Assembly (NCBI RefSeq): GCF_006352065.1
Contig: NZ_CP040915.1
Coordinates: 2,046,001-2,110,000 of the forward strand
DNA: 64,000 bases
Direction: 5' to 3'
Origin: Georgenia yuyongxinii
GTDB lineage: Bacteria; Actinomycetota; Actinomycetes; Actinomycetales; Actinomycetaceae
How positions within the stretch are numbered: position 1 is the first letter of the stretch; the number at the start of each line of letters is the position of its first letter. The notes under the pieces are model-generated. The model was not told the origin of the DNA. It was given only the letters and a program-made list of their open reading frames with translations, and ran no database searches. The position numbers were made by a program, and so were the translations under genes. Positions 34,982 through 43,505 of the stretch are shown here, one piece after another.

Positions 34982-35118
34982 CCCGCCGGTGGGCTGAGGA
35001 CATGGCCATGTTCGTCGTGCACATGCGCCTCAGCCCCACCGAGTACCGGGCTTTGACCCTGATCGAACGAGACGCCCTGGTGCGCGAGCACAACAAGGCC
35101 AACCGCAAGAGGAGGTGA
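34700..35118 (+). CDS. Tail assembly chaperone, -1 frameshift product
   Basis: The fusion made by slipping at 34939. About 80 residues come from the zero frame and about 59 from the -1 frame, for about 139 in total. The -1 extension reads GRWLGEAGEDPDEVARRWAE and then DMAMFVVHMRLSPTEYRALT, acidic then helical, typical of the T domain that recruits tail-tube subunits. A free start for this frame exists (ATG 35002, 38 residues), but the conserved extension begins upstream of it, so frameshifting is the better explanation. It ends 3 nt before the tape measure gene. Confidence 0.75.
34933..34960 (+). promoter_or_regulatory. Programmed -1 frameshift signal
   Basis: The slippery sequence C-CCT-TTG (34933-34939) is read as CCC-TTT in the -1 frame. 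A short stable stem (CGGC-GAA-GCCG, 34950-34960) begins 10 nt downstream and could stimulate slippage. This matches the G/GT strategy of siphophage tail chaperones. Confidence 0.75.
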
Positions 35119-35121
35119 CCC

Positions 35122-37359
35122 GTGGCAGGTCAGACCATCCAGATCTCTGTCCTGGCGGACACCAAGAAGTTCTCCTCCGCGATGCGGGGACTGTCCCAGG
35201 AGACGGGTCTGTCCAAGCTCGGGGCCGGGTTCGCCGCCCTCGGCAAGGCTGCTGCTGTCGGGCTCGCCGCCGCCGCGGCGGGCCTCACCGCCCTGGGCGT
35301 CAAGGCGGTCGGTGCCGCCGGTGAGCTCGAGCAGTCCATCGGCGCCGTGGACACCGTGTTTAAGGACTCCGCCGGGCAGATCCACGAGTGGGCCAAGGGT
35401 GCCGCGGAGGCGGCCGGCCTGACCCGCAACCAGTACAACGAGCTCGGCACGCTGATCGGGACGCAGCTGAAGAATGGCGGCACCGCCATGGATGAGCTCG
35501 GCCCGAAGACGAACAACCTCATCACCCTCGGTGCCGACCTGGCGTCCATGTTCGGTGGGACCACCGCTGACGCTGTCGGGGCGCTGTCGTCGGCGCTGAA
35601 GGGCGAGCGGGACCCCATCGAGAAGTTCGGGGTGAGCCTGAATCAGGCGGCCATCGACGCCAAGGCCGCGGAGATGGGGTTTGAGAAGGTCGGCGGGGCG
35701 CTGTCCGCCGAGGCGAACCAGGCCGCGACCCTGGCGCTGATCATGGACCAGACCGCGGACGCGCACGGCAACTTCGCCAAGGAGTCCAACACCCTGGCCG
35801 GTCAGCAGGAACGGCTCAAGGCCAAGCTCGGGAACATCACCGCCACTCTGGGCATGTACCTGCTGCCCATCCTCACGGCGGTGACCGCGTGGGTGTCCGA
35901 CCGTCTGGGCCCGGCGTTCGAGGCCCTCACCGCCTGGATCGAGACGTCTGCGGTCCCGGCGCTGCAGTCACTGGGCGGCTGGCTGCGGGACAACGTCCTG
36001 CCCGCCCTGCAGGACCTGGCCACTTGGGTGCAGGGGACCGTGGTGCCCGCCCTGCAGGCCATGGGTGAGTGGATCACCGGCACCCTCGTCCCGGGCCTGA
36101 TGGACGCCGGGACGTGGATCAACAACAACAAGGACTGGCTCGCCGCCCTCGCCGTCACCGTGGGCACCATGGTGGTTGCCTACCAGGGGTACGTGCAGGT
36201 CATGGCGATCTGGAAGGCCGCCACCGTCGCCGCCCAGGCCGTGCAGGTGGCGTTCAACGCCGTGATGGCCGCGAACCCCATCGGGCTGATCGTCCTGGCC
36301 ATCGCGGGTCTGGTGGCCGGGCTGGTGTACTTCTTCACCCAGACCGAGACCGGCAAGGCCATCGTCGAGACTGCCTGGGCTGCCATCCAGGGCGCGGTCG
36401 AGGCCGTCAAGACGTGGTTCACCGACACCCTCGTGCCGGCCCTGTCGGCGGCGTGGGACACCATCACCTCCGGGCTGTCCACGTTCGCGACGTGGCTGTC
36501 GGACACCTGGACGTCGATCAAGAACACCGCCACCGACAAGTGGAACGGCGTCCTGGACTTCTTCCGGGGCATCCCCGGCAAGGTCACCGACTTCTTCATG
36601 AACTGGACTCTCCTGGGGCTGCTGATCCAGCATTGGGACTCCATCAAGACCACCGCCACCGAGAAGTGGAACGCCCTGGTCGACTGGGTCAAGGGCATCC
36701 CGCAGCGGTTCGTAGACGGGCTCGCCGCGATCGCGAACATCGCGATCCAGATCGGTATCTGGGTGCTCGGCATTAAGGACGCTGCGGTAGAGAAGTTCAT
36801 GCAGCTCGTCGACTGGGTCAAGGAGCTGCCCGGGAAAATCCTGTCCGGCCTCGGTGACCTCAGCCGCCTGCTGATCAACGCGGGCAAGAACATTATCGAG
36901 GGGCTGTGGAACGGGCTGAAGGCGAAGTGGGAGGCGGTCAAGGACTGGGTCGGCGGCATCGCTGACTGGATCGCCGACAACAAGGGCCCGAAGGCGTACG
37001 ACCTGAACCTGCTGGTCAACGCGGGTAAGTGGATCATGCAGGGCCTGCAGGACGGTCTCCGGTCGGAGATCCCGAACCTGCGCCGCACCTTGGAGGGCGT
37101 GTCCGCTGAGGTCGCCAGGACCCCCATGGCGCCCCTGCAGGTGGGCACGTCGGCGTCGTCCACGTCGGCGAGCCGGTGGGGCGCGGCGGGGTCGAACACC
37201 AACCCGGCCATGGACGGCGGGCACACCACCGCACCGCTGGACCTGTCCGAGAAGTCCATCCGAGGCATCGCTGACGCGGTCCTCGCGGGGGCGGGGGCTG
37301 TCGGCACCGCGTCCGCCCGGGAGCAACTGAACCACGCAAGGCGAGGAGTGAGGCGGTAA
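35122..37359 (+). CDS. Phage tail tape measure protein
   Basis: A 745-residue protein that fixes tail length and ends up in the tail lumen. The N-terminus IQISVLADTKKFSSAMRGLS is typical of the TP901 core. Coiled-coil/amphipathic segments follow, and hydrophobic stretches lie around residues 340-415 (WLAALAVTVGTMVVAYQGYV, IGLIVLAIAGLVAGLVYFF). Semi-regular repeats with W-x-x-I-K and K-W-N-(G/A) occupy 430-620. By the usual rule of about 1.5 angstrom per residue the tail would be about 110 nm. Start GTG. Confidence 0.93.
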   Translation: MAGQTIQISVLADTKKFSSAMRGLSQETGLSKLGAGFAALGKAAAVGLAAAAAGLTALGVKAVGAAGELEQSIGAVDTVFKDSAGQIHEWAKGAAEAAGLTRNQYNELGTLIGTQLKNGGTAMDELGPKTNNLITLGADLASMFGGTTADAVGALSSALKGERDPIEKFGVSLNQAAIDAKAAEMGFEKVGGALSAEANQAATLALIMDQTADAHGNFAKESNTLAGQQERLKAKLGNITATLGMYLLPILTAVTAWVSDRLGPAFEALTAWIETSAVPALQSLGGWLRDNVLPALQDLATWVQGTVVPALQAMGEWITGTLVPGLMDAGTWINNNKDWLAALAVTVGTMVVAYQGYVQVMAIWKAATVAAQAVQVAFNAVMAANPIGLIVLAIAGLVAGLVYFFTQTETGKAIVETAWAAIQGAVEAVKTWFTDTLVPALSAAWDTITSGLSTFATWLSDTWTSIKNTATDKWNGVLDFFRGIPGKVTDFFMNWTLLGLLIQHWDSIKTTATEKWNALVDWVKGIPQRFVDGLAAIANIAIQIGIWVLGIKDAAVEKFMQLVDWVKELPGKILSGLGDLSRLLINAGKNIIEGLWNGLKAKWEAVKDWVGGIADWIADNKGPKAYDLNLLVNAGKWIMQGLQDGLRSEIPNLRRTLEGVSAEVARTPMAPLQVGTSASSTSASRWGAAGSNTNPAMDGGHTTAPLDLSEKSIRGIADAVLAGAGAVGTASAREQLNHARRGVRR

Positions 37360-37361
37360 GC

Positions 37362-37742
37362 ATGGCCGTGGTGAGTTTCGACAAGCTGATGTTCAACGTG
37401 GTGGCGGACCCGTCCGACCGGCTGGGGGTGGACACGATTGACGGCTTCTCCCGCCTCGAGGAAGCCCCAGGCCGATTCGTGCGCGGCGCCGGTGGTCGAG
37501 TGCGGGTGATGCGCCGCGCCGGGGCCAACCGTTCATGGTCGCTTGGCCTTCCGGCCCTCACCCAGGAGCAGACCCGGTGGCTGGAGGACCGCGTCGGGGT
37601 CCTGCTGTGCGTGCGCGACAACCGAGGCCACAAGATGTTCGGCACCTACATGGGCACCCAGGTCGACGAGATCCCCTCGACGGACAAGATCGCGGACGTG
37701 TCATTGACCGTGACCGAGGTGTCCTGGTCCGAGGCCGTATAG
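37362..37742 (+). CDS. Distal/minor tail protein
   Basis: A 126-residue beta-rich protein directly after the tape measure gene (MAVVSFDKLMFNVVADPSDR at the N-terminus). Position and size suggest a truncated distal tail or tail-tip protein. In complete siphophages this place is followed by large hub and fibre genes, but here a terminator follows. Confidence 0.55.
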   Translation: MAVVSFDKLMFNVVADPSDRLGVDTIDGFSRLEEAPGRFVRGAGGRVRVMRRAGANRSWSLGLPALTQEQTRWLEDRVGVLLCVRDNRGHKMFGTYMGTQVDEIPSTDKIADVSLTVTEVSWSEAV

Positions 37743-37743
37743 A

Positions 37744-37785
37744 CCGCCGCCCCCGGCCGGTGGTGGTCCCGGCCGGGGGCGGTGC
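37744..37785. terminator. Strong terminator at the end of the tail operon
   Basis: A long GC hairpin (CCGCCCCCGGCCGG paired with the CCGGCCGGGGGCGG region across a TGGTGGT loop) starts 2-3 nt after the last tail gene and is followed by GTGCATTGTTG. It also lies between convergent operons, so it may work in both directions. Confidence 0.8.
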
Positions 37786-37831
37786 ATTGTTGCCGATGTT
37801 GCGGTGCTCTACGCGTGCGCGTGCGCGAAGG

Positions 37832-38158
37832 TCAGCCGAGCCACTGCCACCCGCAGCGGGCCTGCGCCGGACCGTCGTCGTCTGCGGGGTAGATCTGCCA
37901 CGCCGGCACCTGGTCGGCCGGCATGTCGTTGCCGAGGATCACGATGGTCAGCACCCAGTCGACGACGGTCGCGAGCCGGTCGGACGGCATCGCCGGGTTG
38001 AGGTCCATCTCGTACCAGGCGTCCTCGTCGAGGTAGCGGGTCAGTTCGACGATCTCGTCGGTGTCCGCGAGGTCCTCGTCCCATCGGACGTCGACGCCGA
38101 GCGCCTCGAGGAACTCGATGTCAGTTGCGAGCTGCTCGGTCTGTGTAGCGTTGTGCAT
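37832..38158 (-). CDS. Acidic protein at the element's right end
   Basis: A 108-residue, strongly acidic protein (for example DVRWDEDLADTDEIVELTRY and a C-terminal PADDDGPA). It has one hydrophobic stretch (VVDWVLTIVILGN) and ends in WQWLG. It is on the strand opposite the structural operon, next to the attachment site, the usual location of lysogenic-conversion (moron) genes. AAAGAGCAGGA lies before the ATG at 38158. No family is recognised. Confidence 0.6.
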   Translation of the reverse strand: MHNATQTEQLATDIEFLEALGVDVRWDEDLADTDEIVELTRYLDEDAWYEMDLNPAMPSDRLATVVDWVLTIVILGNDMPADQVPAWQIYPADDDGPAQARCGWQWLG

Positions 38159-38233
38159 GGTCCTGCTCTTTCCAAGGTTGAGGGTGGGACTCGCCCGTCC
38201 GGTGTTCCAGCACCGGGCGGGCATTTTTGCTGT

Positions 38234-38416
38234 CTAGAGGGCAGCCTCGAACAACTCGCGGCGCCGTTGGTAGAACGCGTCAGTGAGGCGCGTGAGGTCA
38301 GCGGGTGGGAAGCCGTCGCGGATCATCGCGGCGACCCGCTGCGCGTACTGGCTCTCCAGGGCGTCGTAGTCGGGTGCCGCGAGGACCGCGGTCACCGAGT
38401 CGTCAGCGAAGTTCAC
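38234..38416 (-). CDS. Small hypothetical protein
   Basis: About 60 residues from GTG at 38416 (VNFADDSVTAVLAAPDYDAL, ending YQRRRELFEAAL), predicted helical. It overlaps the upstream small gene by 14 nt. The composition (balanced charges, amphipathic helices) looks protein-like. Unknown function; probably co-transcribed with its neighbours. Confidence 0.5.
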   Translation of the reverse strand: MNFADDSVTAVLAAPDYDALESQYAQRVAAMIRDGFPPADLTRLTDAFYQRRRELFEAAL

Positions 38417-38570
38417 GGGCGCAACTCTGCCCGGTGGGGGCGGCGAGCAGGTCCGCGACCCGGTACACCTGCCCGGACCCGTCCTCGAGGTACAGGTGCA
38501 CGGTCCCGTCCGGGTGCGGGACGACCTCGATGGGGGCAGTGCCGGTCGTGCTGTGGACCGTGGTGGCCAT
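38403..38570 (-). CDS. Small hypothetical protein, first of the right-end group
   Basis: A 55-residue protein (MATTVHSTTGTAPIEVVPHP) with a beta-hairpin-like motif GTVHLYLEDGSGQVYRV. GGGAGA lies 7 nt before the ATG. It is the first of three small reverse-strand genes, and the promoter must lie close to the arm-type sites at 38601-38621. Its sequence pattern recurs as a small orphan in actinobacterial mobile elements, but I cannot name a family. Confidence 0.55.
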   Translation of the reverse strand: MATTVHSTTGTAPIEVVPHPDGTVHLYLEDGSGQVYRVADLLAAPTGQSCARELR

Positions 38571-38600
38571 GGTGTCTCCCGTCTGCGGGAGCCTGCCCTC

Positions 38601-38621
38601 ATCCTGCACGTATCCTGCACG
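38601..38621. promoter_or_regulatory. Right integrase arm-type site
   Basis: It is the same 21-bp block as at 23138-23158 (two CCTGCACG units, 11-nt period, same orientation), about 60 nt inside attR. Confidence 0.65.
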
Positions 38622-38635
38622 TCCAGAAATGAGGA

Positions 38636-38672
38636 AGGCCCCCGACCTAGCATCTCTGCAGGTCAGGGGCCT
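38636..38672 (-). terminator. Element-supplied tRNA-Asn terminator
   Basis: A 13-bp stem with one mismatch (AGGCCCCTGACCT/AGGTCGGGGGCCT on the minus strand), followed by a TTCCTCATTT tail. It lies 8 nt beyond attR and ends the tRNA-Asn transcript. Arm ends match the host terminator at 22964-22992 (AGGCCC.../...GGGCCT) but the rest differs, so the element brought its own. Confidence 0.7.
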
Positions 38673-38680
38673 AGTTGTTG

Positions 38681-38756
<76 letters not shown>

Positions 38757-38820
38757 TCGCGAGATTGGACTCTAGCAAAGATTCAGACCCGCTCCAGACC
38801 ACGAACGGCCCGTTCCCGGC

Positions 38821-39324
38821 TCATGTGGGGAGTCCCACAGCCGCACGCGCCCGACGCTCGAGAGCGTCGATCAGCCGGCGCTCGTCGTCGTCACCGACCA
38901 GCTCTCCCTGGGCGGTGAGCTGAGAGAAGAGAGAGCCGTCCTCGTCGCGCCGGATCTGCGCCCGCACGAGCGCGCCGGTGGTCGTCTGGGCGGTCTCGGT
39001 GTGCACCACGGAGGACTGGACGCGCTCGCGGAGCGCGGTGGCGAAGGACTCGACCTCGTCGGTCGCGGTGGTCAGCGCAAGCGGGCGCTGCGCACCGTCC
39101 ACCCACGTGACGGTGAACTGGTGCATGGCGCCGTCCCACCGGCCGTGCTGGACGGTGTGCCAGGGGTGGCGCGCCCGGATCCCGGAGGCGTCGGCGATCA
39201 GGAGCGCGCCGGTGGAGACGACGGCCCAGCCGCCGTCCGTGAGCTCGGCGACGGCGAGGGTGCCGAACGGCTTGAGGTGGACCGCCACGTCCGAGGGCAG
39301 TCGGGGGCCACGACCGAAGATCAT
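38821..39324 (-). CDS. Conserved actinobacterial hypothetical protein
   Basis: A 167-residue soluble protein, beta-rich in the first half (SDVAVHLKPFGTLAVAELTD, GGWAVVSTGALLIAD) and helical at the end (DDDERRLIDALERRARAAVG). The layout resembles actinobacterial proteins next to tRNA genes with a PH-like fold, but I cannot assign a family. It is divergent from the tRNA-Met promoter. The start is the ATG at 39324. Confidence 0.7.
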   Translation of the reverse strand: MIFGRGPRLPSDVAVHLKPFGTLAVAELTDGGWAVVSTGALLIADASGIRARHPWHTVQHGRWDGAMHQFTVTWVDGAQRPLALTTATDEVESFATALRERVQSSVVHTETAQTTTGALVRAQIRRDEDGSLFSQLTAQGELVGDDDERRLIDALERRARAAVGLPT

Positions 39325-39353
39325 GCTTCACACGGTAACGCGAGCGGCGCAGG

Positions 39354-39359
39354 TAGTCT
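39354..39359 (+). promoter_or_regulatory. -10 box for the tRNA-Met gene
   Basis: TAGTCT lies 31 nt before the mature tRNA 5' end, as expected for a tRNA precursor with a short 5' leader. Confidence 0.4.
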
Positions 39360-39389
39360 GGTCGCCGCCGCGCAGGCATGCGCGGGCAC

Positions 39390-39463
39390 GCCCTTGTAGC
39401 TCAGCTGGTCAGAGCAGCGAACTCATAATTCGTCGGTCGCGGGTTCAAGTCCCGCCGGGGGCA
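39390..39463 (+). tRNA. tRNA-Met (CAT)
   Basis: 74 nt without CCA. The acceptor is GCCCTTG/CGGGGGC with two G.T pairs and discriminator A. The D-arm is GTAGCTCAGCTGGTCAGAGC, the anticodon loop CTCATAA (anticodon CAT), and the T-arm GCGGGTTCAAGTCCCGC. CAT also fits tRNA-Ile2, where the C is modified to lysidine. An elongator Met tRNA is my first choice; it is not an initiator because it lacks the GGG/CCC anticodon stem. Confidence 0.85.
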
Positions 39464-39547
39464 CCGGCTCATACCGTCGCGACCGCAGCCGCTGGCTCCC
39501 ATCCTGTTCTGGTGCTGCCGCACCCCATGAGTCATCCTGGAGCCCTC

Positions 39548-40927
39548 ATGCGTAACGACCCGCAGGGCTCTGCCGCGCCGGCAGCTGGCGGACCGTCGCC
39601 CGCACCCGTCGCCGGGGCGGACCGGGAAGGCTCGCGCAGCAAACGTGTCCGCCGGATCGTCGTCGTCTCGTTGCTCACCGGCCTGGTGCTGGCCGGTGTG
39701 CTCGCCCTGGGGCTGCTCGGCGGGGCACGCGAGCACGTCGTCACCGGCTCGGCGCTGCTGGCGTTCGCGGTCGGCTGGGCGATGCTCGCGGTGTGGTCCA
39801 TCCGCAGGTCCGACCAGCCGCAGCGCTGGGCGTTCGTCCCGGCGGCAGCGATGGCCGTGGCCGGGACAGGGCTGTTGCTGCTTGCGCCGGACGACCGTGC
39901 CCTCACCGCCGCCGGGTGGGTGTGGCCCCCGGTCCTGCTCGCGCTCGCCGTCTGGATCGCGCTGCGCGCGCGGCGCTCGCTGTCCGCCGGCAGCGGCCGC
40001 TGGGCGGTCTACGCCGTCGTCGTGATCATGATCGCCGCGTCCCTGGGCGGGATGGCCGAGACCGTCGCGCTGGCCTCCGACCCACGCACCCAGGCCATGC
40101 CCGGGGACGTCTACGACGTCGGCGGACGCCGGCTCCACCTTGACTGCACCGGCTCCGGCAGCCCCACCGTCGTGCTGCAGAGCGGGCAGGGCGAGATGTC
40201 CTCGAGCTGGGGGCTCATCGCACCGGCCGTCGCCGCGACCACACGGGTGTGTGCCTACGACCGCGCCGGCCAGGGGTGGAGCGAGGACGCGCCGCAGCTG
40301 CAGGACGGGTTGGCGGCCGCCGCCGATCTGCACGCGCTGCTGGCCCAAGCCGGCGAGCACGGGCCGTACGTGCTCGTGGGGCACTCGATCGGTGGTGCCT
40401 ATGCGATGACCTACGCCGCCCGGTACCCCGACGACGTCGCCGGGATGGTTGAGCTGGACAGCTCCGACCCCTACCAGGCCACTGTCGCGCCGGGTGCGGC
40501 CGACAGCGACGCCCCGCCACCGTTCGGTGCGCTCGCCAGCCTCAGCCGCCTGGGGATCTGGCAGCTCGTCCCGGCCGGTGGGTCGGAGCTCCCAGAACCG
40601 TCGGCAGGCAGCGCCGACGCGTTCGCCACCAGCCCGCGCGGCTTGCGGAACTTCCGCGACGACTTCGCCACCATGCCTGCCCTGTTCACGGACGCGCAGG
40701 CGCTCACCACCTTCGACAGCAAGCCCCTGGTGGTCCTCACCGCCGCGTCGGGGCCGGAGGCCGCGCACGACCGGATGGCCGGGCTGTCCACCAACGGCAG
40801 CCACCGCCACACCGACGAGACGCACGCCGGCCTGCTCGATACCGAGACGGGCGCCGAGGTTTCGGTGCGCGCAATCGACGACGTCGTCCAGGCCGTGCGC
40901 ACGGCGACCCCGCTGCCGCAGGAGTGA
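39548..40927 (+). CDS. Alpha/beta hydrolase with N-terminal membrane domain
   Basis: A 459-residue protein. Residues about 35-165 contain four hydrophobic segments (VVVSLLTGLVLAGVLALGLL, GSALLAFAVGWAMLAVW and two more). The extracytoplasmic part is an alpha/beta hydrolase with nucleophile elbow GHSIGGAYA, oxyanion region VVLQSGQG and a late His in THAGLLDT. It is therefore a membrane-tethered esterase or lipase-like enzyme of unknown substrate. The start is the ATG with CTGGAG 7 nt upstream; an in-frame ATG at 39527 is the alternative. The longer open frame runs through the tRNA and is false. Confidence 0.85.
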   Translation: MRNDPQGSAAPAAGGPSPAPVAGADREGSRSKRVRRIVVVSLLTGLVLAGVLALGLLGGAREHVVTGSALLAFAVGWAMLAVWSIRRSDQPQRWAFVPAAAMAVAGTGLLLLAPDDRALTAAGWVWPPVLLALAVWIALRARRSLSAGSGRWAVYAVVVIMIAASLGGMAETVALASDPRTQAMPGDVYDVGGRRLHLDCTGSGSPTVVLQSGQGEMSSSWGLIAPAVAATTRVCAYDRAGQGWSEDAPQLQDGLAAAADLHALLAQAGEHGPYVLVGHSIGGAYAMTYAARYPDDVAGMVELDSSDPYQATVAPGAADSDAPPPFGALASLSRLGIWQLVPAGGSELPEPSAGSADAFATSPRGLRNFRDDFATMPALFTDAQALTTFDSKPLVVLTAASGPEAAHDRMAGLSTNGSHRHTDETHAGLLDTETGAEVSVRAIDDVVQAVRTATPLPQE

Positions 40928-41047
40928 GCCCTGCGACGCCGCGGCCCCCGCCGGCCGCTCGGTCCGGCCACCACTCCTGCCGGGCTGTAGGGTCCGGCCA
41001 GGCCGGCTCGACGACGGCGACGCCCCCGGTACGCGAAGGAGCACCGC

Positions 41048-42079
41048 ATGAAGGTCGACACCGCCATCCCCGGCTCGGAGTCGGCCGACCCGCGGACCGC
41101 CGTCGAAGCCGCCGAGCGCGAGGGCTACGACGCCGTCTGGATGACCGAGATCCGGCACGACCCGCTCCTGCAGGTCGCGCTCGCGGCCACGGCCACCTCC
41201 TCCGTGCACCTGGGCACCTCCATCGCGCTGGCTTTCGCGCGCAACCCGATGTCCCTCGCGGTGGCCGCAAACGACCTGCAGACGATCACGAAGGGCCGTT
41301 TCCTGTTCGGCGTCGGGTCCCAGATCAGGGCCCACATCACCCACCGGTTTGCCATGCCGTGGTCCCACCCAGCGCCGCGGATGCGTGAGTACCTCGCCGC
41401 CATGCACGCCATCTGGGACGCCTTCGAGCACGGCACCCGGCTCAGCTTCCGCGGGGACTTCTACAGCCACACGCTGCTCCCGCCGTTCTTCAACCCTGGC
41501 CCCAACCCCTGGGGCCGGCCGCCGGTCTACCTCGCCGGCGTCGGCGAGAAGATGACGGAGGTGGCCGGGGAGGCGGCGGACGGGTTCTTCGTGCACGCCT
41601 TCACCACCGAGCGGTACCTGCGCGAGGTCACCGTGCCGGCGCTCGAGCGCGGGTTCGCCCGCCGTGGCGCGCGGCCGGAGGGCTTCGAGATCAGCGGCAT
41701 GCCGTTCGTCGCGACCGGCCGCACGGAGGAGGAGCTGGCAGCCGCGTGCGAGGGGGTGCGCGCCCAGATCGCGTTCTACGGCTCCACCCCCGCCTACCGG
41801 CCGGTGCTCGAGCTGCACGGCTGGCCGGGGCTGGGGGAGGAGCTGCACACGCTCTCCGTCCAGAACCGCTGGGCCGAGATGAGCGGGCTCATCGACGACG
41901 ACGTGCTGGGCGCCTTCGCCGTCGTCGCCGAGCCGGACGACGTCGCCGCGGAGCTCACCAGCCGCTTCGGCGACCTGTTCACTCGCGCCAGCCTGTATGC
42001 GCCGTACGACGCCGGCACCGAGGTGCACCGCCGGATCGCGGCGGAGCTCCGCGGGGCGACGGCACTGGGGCGCCCGTAG
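41048..42079 (+). CDS. Luciferase-like F420-dependent oxidoreductase
   Basis: A 343-residue TIM-barrel flavin/F420 enzyme of the luciferase-like monooxygenase family. Family blocks are [50 protein letters not shown] and [20 protein letters not shown]. The GS-Q-I-R motif after the glycine loop is typical of F420-binding members such as TIGR03617-type proteins. The substrate is not predictable. A TAGGGT box at 40988 may belong to its promoter, and GAAGGAG lies 8 nt before the ATG. Confidence 0.88.
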   Translation: MKVDTAIPGSESADPRTAVEAAEREGYDAVWMTEIRHDPLLQVALAATATSSVHLGTSIALAFARNPMSLAVAANDLQTITKGRFLFGVGSQIRAHITHRFAMPWSHPAPRMREYLAAMHAIWDAFEHGTRLSFRGDFYSHTLLPPFFNPGPNPWGRPPVYLAGVGEKMTEVAGEAADGFFVHAFTTERYLREVTVPALERGFARRGARPEGFEISGMPFVATGRTEEELAAACEGVRAQIAFYGSTPAYRPVLELHGWPGLGEELHTLSVQNRWAEMSGLIDDDVLGAFAVVAEPDDVAAELTSRFGDLFTRASLYAPYDAGTEVHRRIAAELRGATALGRP

Positions 42080-42206
42080 CCTTCTCCCACGGAGGCGAAG
42101 CGGCCTTCGTTCGCCCGGCAGCTGGGGCCTGGAGCGCGGCCAACGTCACCGCCGCCGGACCGCACGCCCGCGCAGTCGTACCGCTCGGACATGGGACGAT
42201 ATCCCT

Positions 42207-42695
42207 ATGGCATTTCGTGAGATCCGTGTCGTTGGTGATCCCGTCCTGCGCACCCGCTGCGAGGAGATCACGGAGATCGACGACCGCGTCCGGTCACTGG
42301 TGGAGGACCTGCTCGAGACGGTCGATGCAGACGGTCGAGCCGGGCTGGCCGCGAACCAGATCGGTGTGGGGCTGCGGGCGTTCTCCTGGAACATCGACGA
42401 CGAGATCGGCTATGTCCTCAACCCGCGGGTCGTGGAGGTCTCCGAGGACGAGTACCAGGACGGCGACGAGGGCTGCCTGTCCGTGCCGGGTCTGTGGTTC
42501 CCGACCAAGCGGGCCTGGTATGCCCGGGTCGAGGGCATCGACCTCGACGGCAAGAAGGTCGTCGTCGAGGGCGAGGAGCTCATGGGCCGGTGCCTGCAGC
42601 ACGAGGTGGACCACCTCGACGGCATGCTCTACCTGGACAGGCTGGACAAGGCCGTGCGCAAGAAGGCCATGAAGGCCATCCGCGAGCAGCTCTGA
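42207..42695 (+). CDS. def: Peptide deformylase
   Basis: A 162-residue metallohydrolase that removes the formyl group from nascent proteins. All three motifs are intact: [10 protein letters not shown] (Q51), EGCLSVPG (C90) and QHEVDHLDG (H132, E133, H136). The start is the ATG beginning [14 protein letters not shown]; the longer open frame upstream overlaps the preceding gene region and has no support. Confidence 0.95.
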   Translation: MAFREIRVVGDPVLRTRCEEITEIDDRVRSLVEDLLETVDADGRAGLAANQIGVGLRAFSWNIDDEIGYVLNPRVVEVSEDEYQDGDEGCLSVPGLWFPTKRAWYARVEGIDLDGKKVVVEGEELMGRCLQHEVDHLDGMLYLDRLDKAVRKKAMKAIREQL

Positions 42696-42903
42696 GGGCA
42701 GGGCGGCGGCAGCACCGGCCACGCACGTCGGTAGCGGCACGCTGTCAGGCCCGCGCCCCCGACACGCCGTGAACGTCCGTTGGCTGGCGGTGGCGGCCCG
42801 GTCTCGGGCATGATGGCGCTGTTCGTCGCGAACATGTCCTTACCTGGTGAGGCACGAGGTCGTTGGGGAAGACGCATCTCGGAACAAACCAGGAGGAGTT
42901 GAC

Positions 42904-43404
42904 ATGAGTGGTGCCTTCACCCGCGGCGTCATCTTCGTGCACTCTGCGCCCCGCGCGCTGTGCCCGCACATCGAGTGGGCCGCGGGCACGGTGCTCGACG
43001 CCCGCGTGACCCTGGAGTGGACGGCGCAGCCGGCCGCGCCAGGCATGTACCGGGCCGAGTACTCCTGGACCGGTGCCGTGGGCACCGGGGCGCGTCTGGC
43101 ATCGGCGCTGCGCGGATGGACCCACCTGCGTTACGAGATCACCGAGGAAGCGAGCTCGGGCTGCGACGGCGGACGCTGGTCGCACACGCCCGAGCTCGGG
43201 ATCTTCCACGCGCAGACGGACGCCCACGGCAACGTGGTGGTCCCCGAGGACCGTGTCCGCGCAGCGCTCGTCCACGCCACCGACCCGGTGCGCATGCGTC
43301 ACGAGCTCGACCTCGCCCTGGGGCAGGCGTGGGACGACGAGCTTGAACCCTTCCGGTACGCGGGCGCGGGTGCCCCCGTCCGGTGGCTGCACCGCGTGGG
43401 CTGA
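42904..43404 (+). CDS. DUF3145 family protein
   Basis: A 166-residue cytoplasmic protein conserved in Actinobacteria, of unknown function. Characteristic blocks are TRGVIFVHSAPRALCPHIEW, TLEWTAQPAAPGMYRAEYSW and ELGIFHAQTDAHGNVVVPED. AGGAGGAG lies 7 nt before the ATG. The gene is monocistronic, bounded by a very strong terminator. Confidence 0.92.
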   Translation: MSGAFTRGVIFVHSAPRALCPHIEWAAGTVLDARVTLEWTAQPAAPGMYRAEYSWTGAVGTGARLASALRGWTHLRYEITEEASSGCDGGRWSHTPELGIFHAQTDAHGNVVVPEDRVRAALVHATDPVRMRHELDLALGQAWDDELEPFRYAGAGAPVRWLHRVG

Positions 43405-43442
43405 CCATCGACGACGGCGCTCCCTCCCCGGGCTGACCACGA

Positions 43443-43483
43443 ACGACGGCGCCCCCTCCCGCGCAGGGAGGGGGCGCCGTCGT
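43443..43483. terminator. 18-bp perfect terminator stem
   Basis: 43443-43460 pairs perfectly with 43466-43483 through a GCGCA loop, followed by CCTGGGTGCTTGG. It separates the convergent DUF3145 and kinase-DUF4173 genes. A near-copy of the left arm lies 32 nt upstream (43411-43428). Confidence 0.85.
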
Positions 43484-43505
43484 CCTGGGTGCTTGGTGTT
43501 CCGGG

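Noticed and set aside
35002-35118. A separate 38-residue gene after the tail chaperone
   Set aside because: The same frame is open upstream to the slippery heptamer and encodes a typical chaperone extension, so a frameshift product explains it better.
38978-39547. N-terminal extension of the alpha/beta hydrolase to a 649-residue protein
   Set aside because: The extension runs antisense through the hypothetical gene and straight through the tRNA-Met gene.
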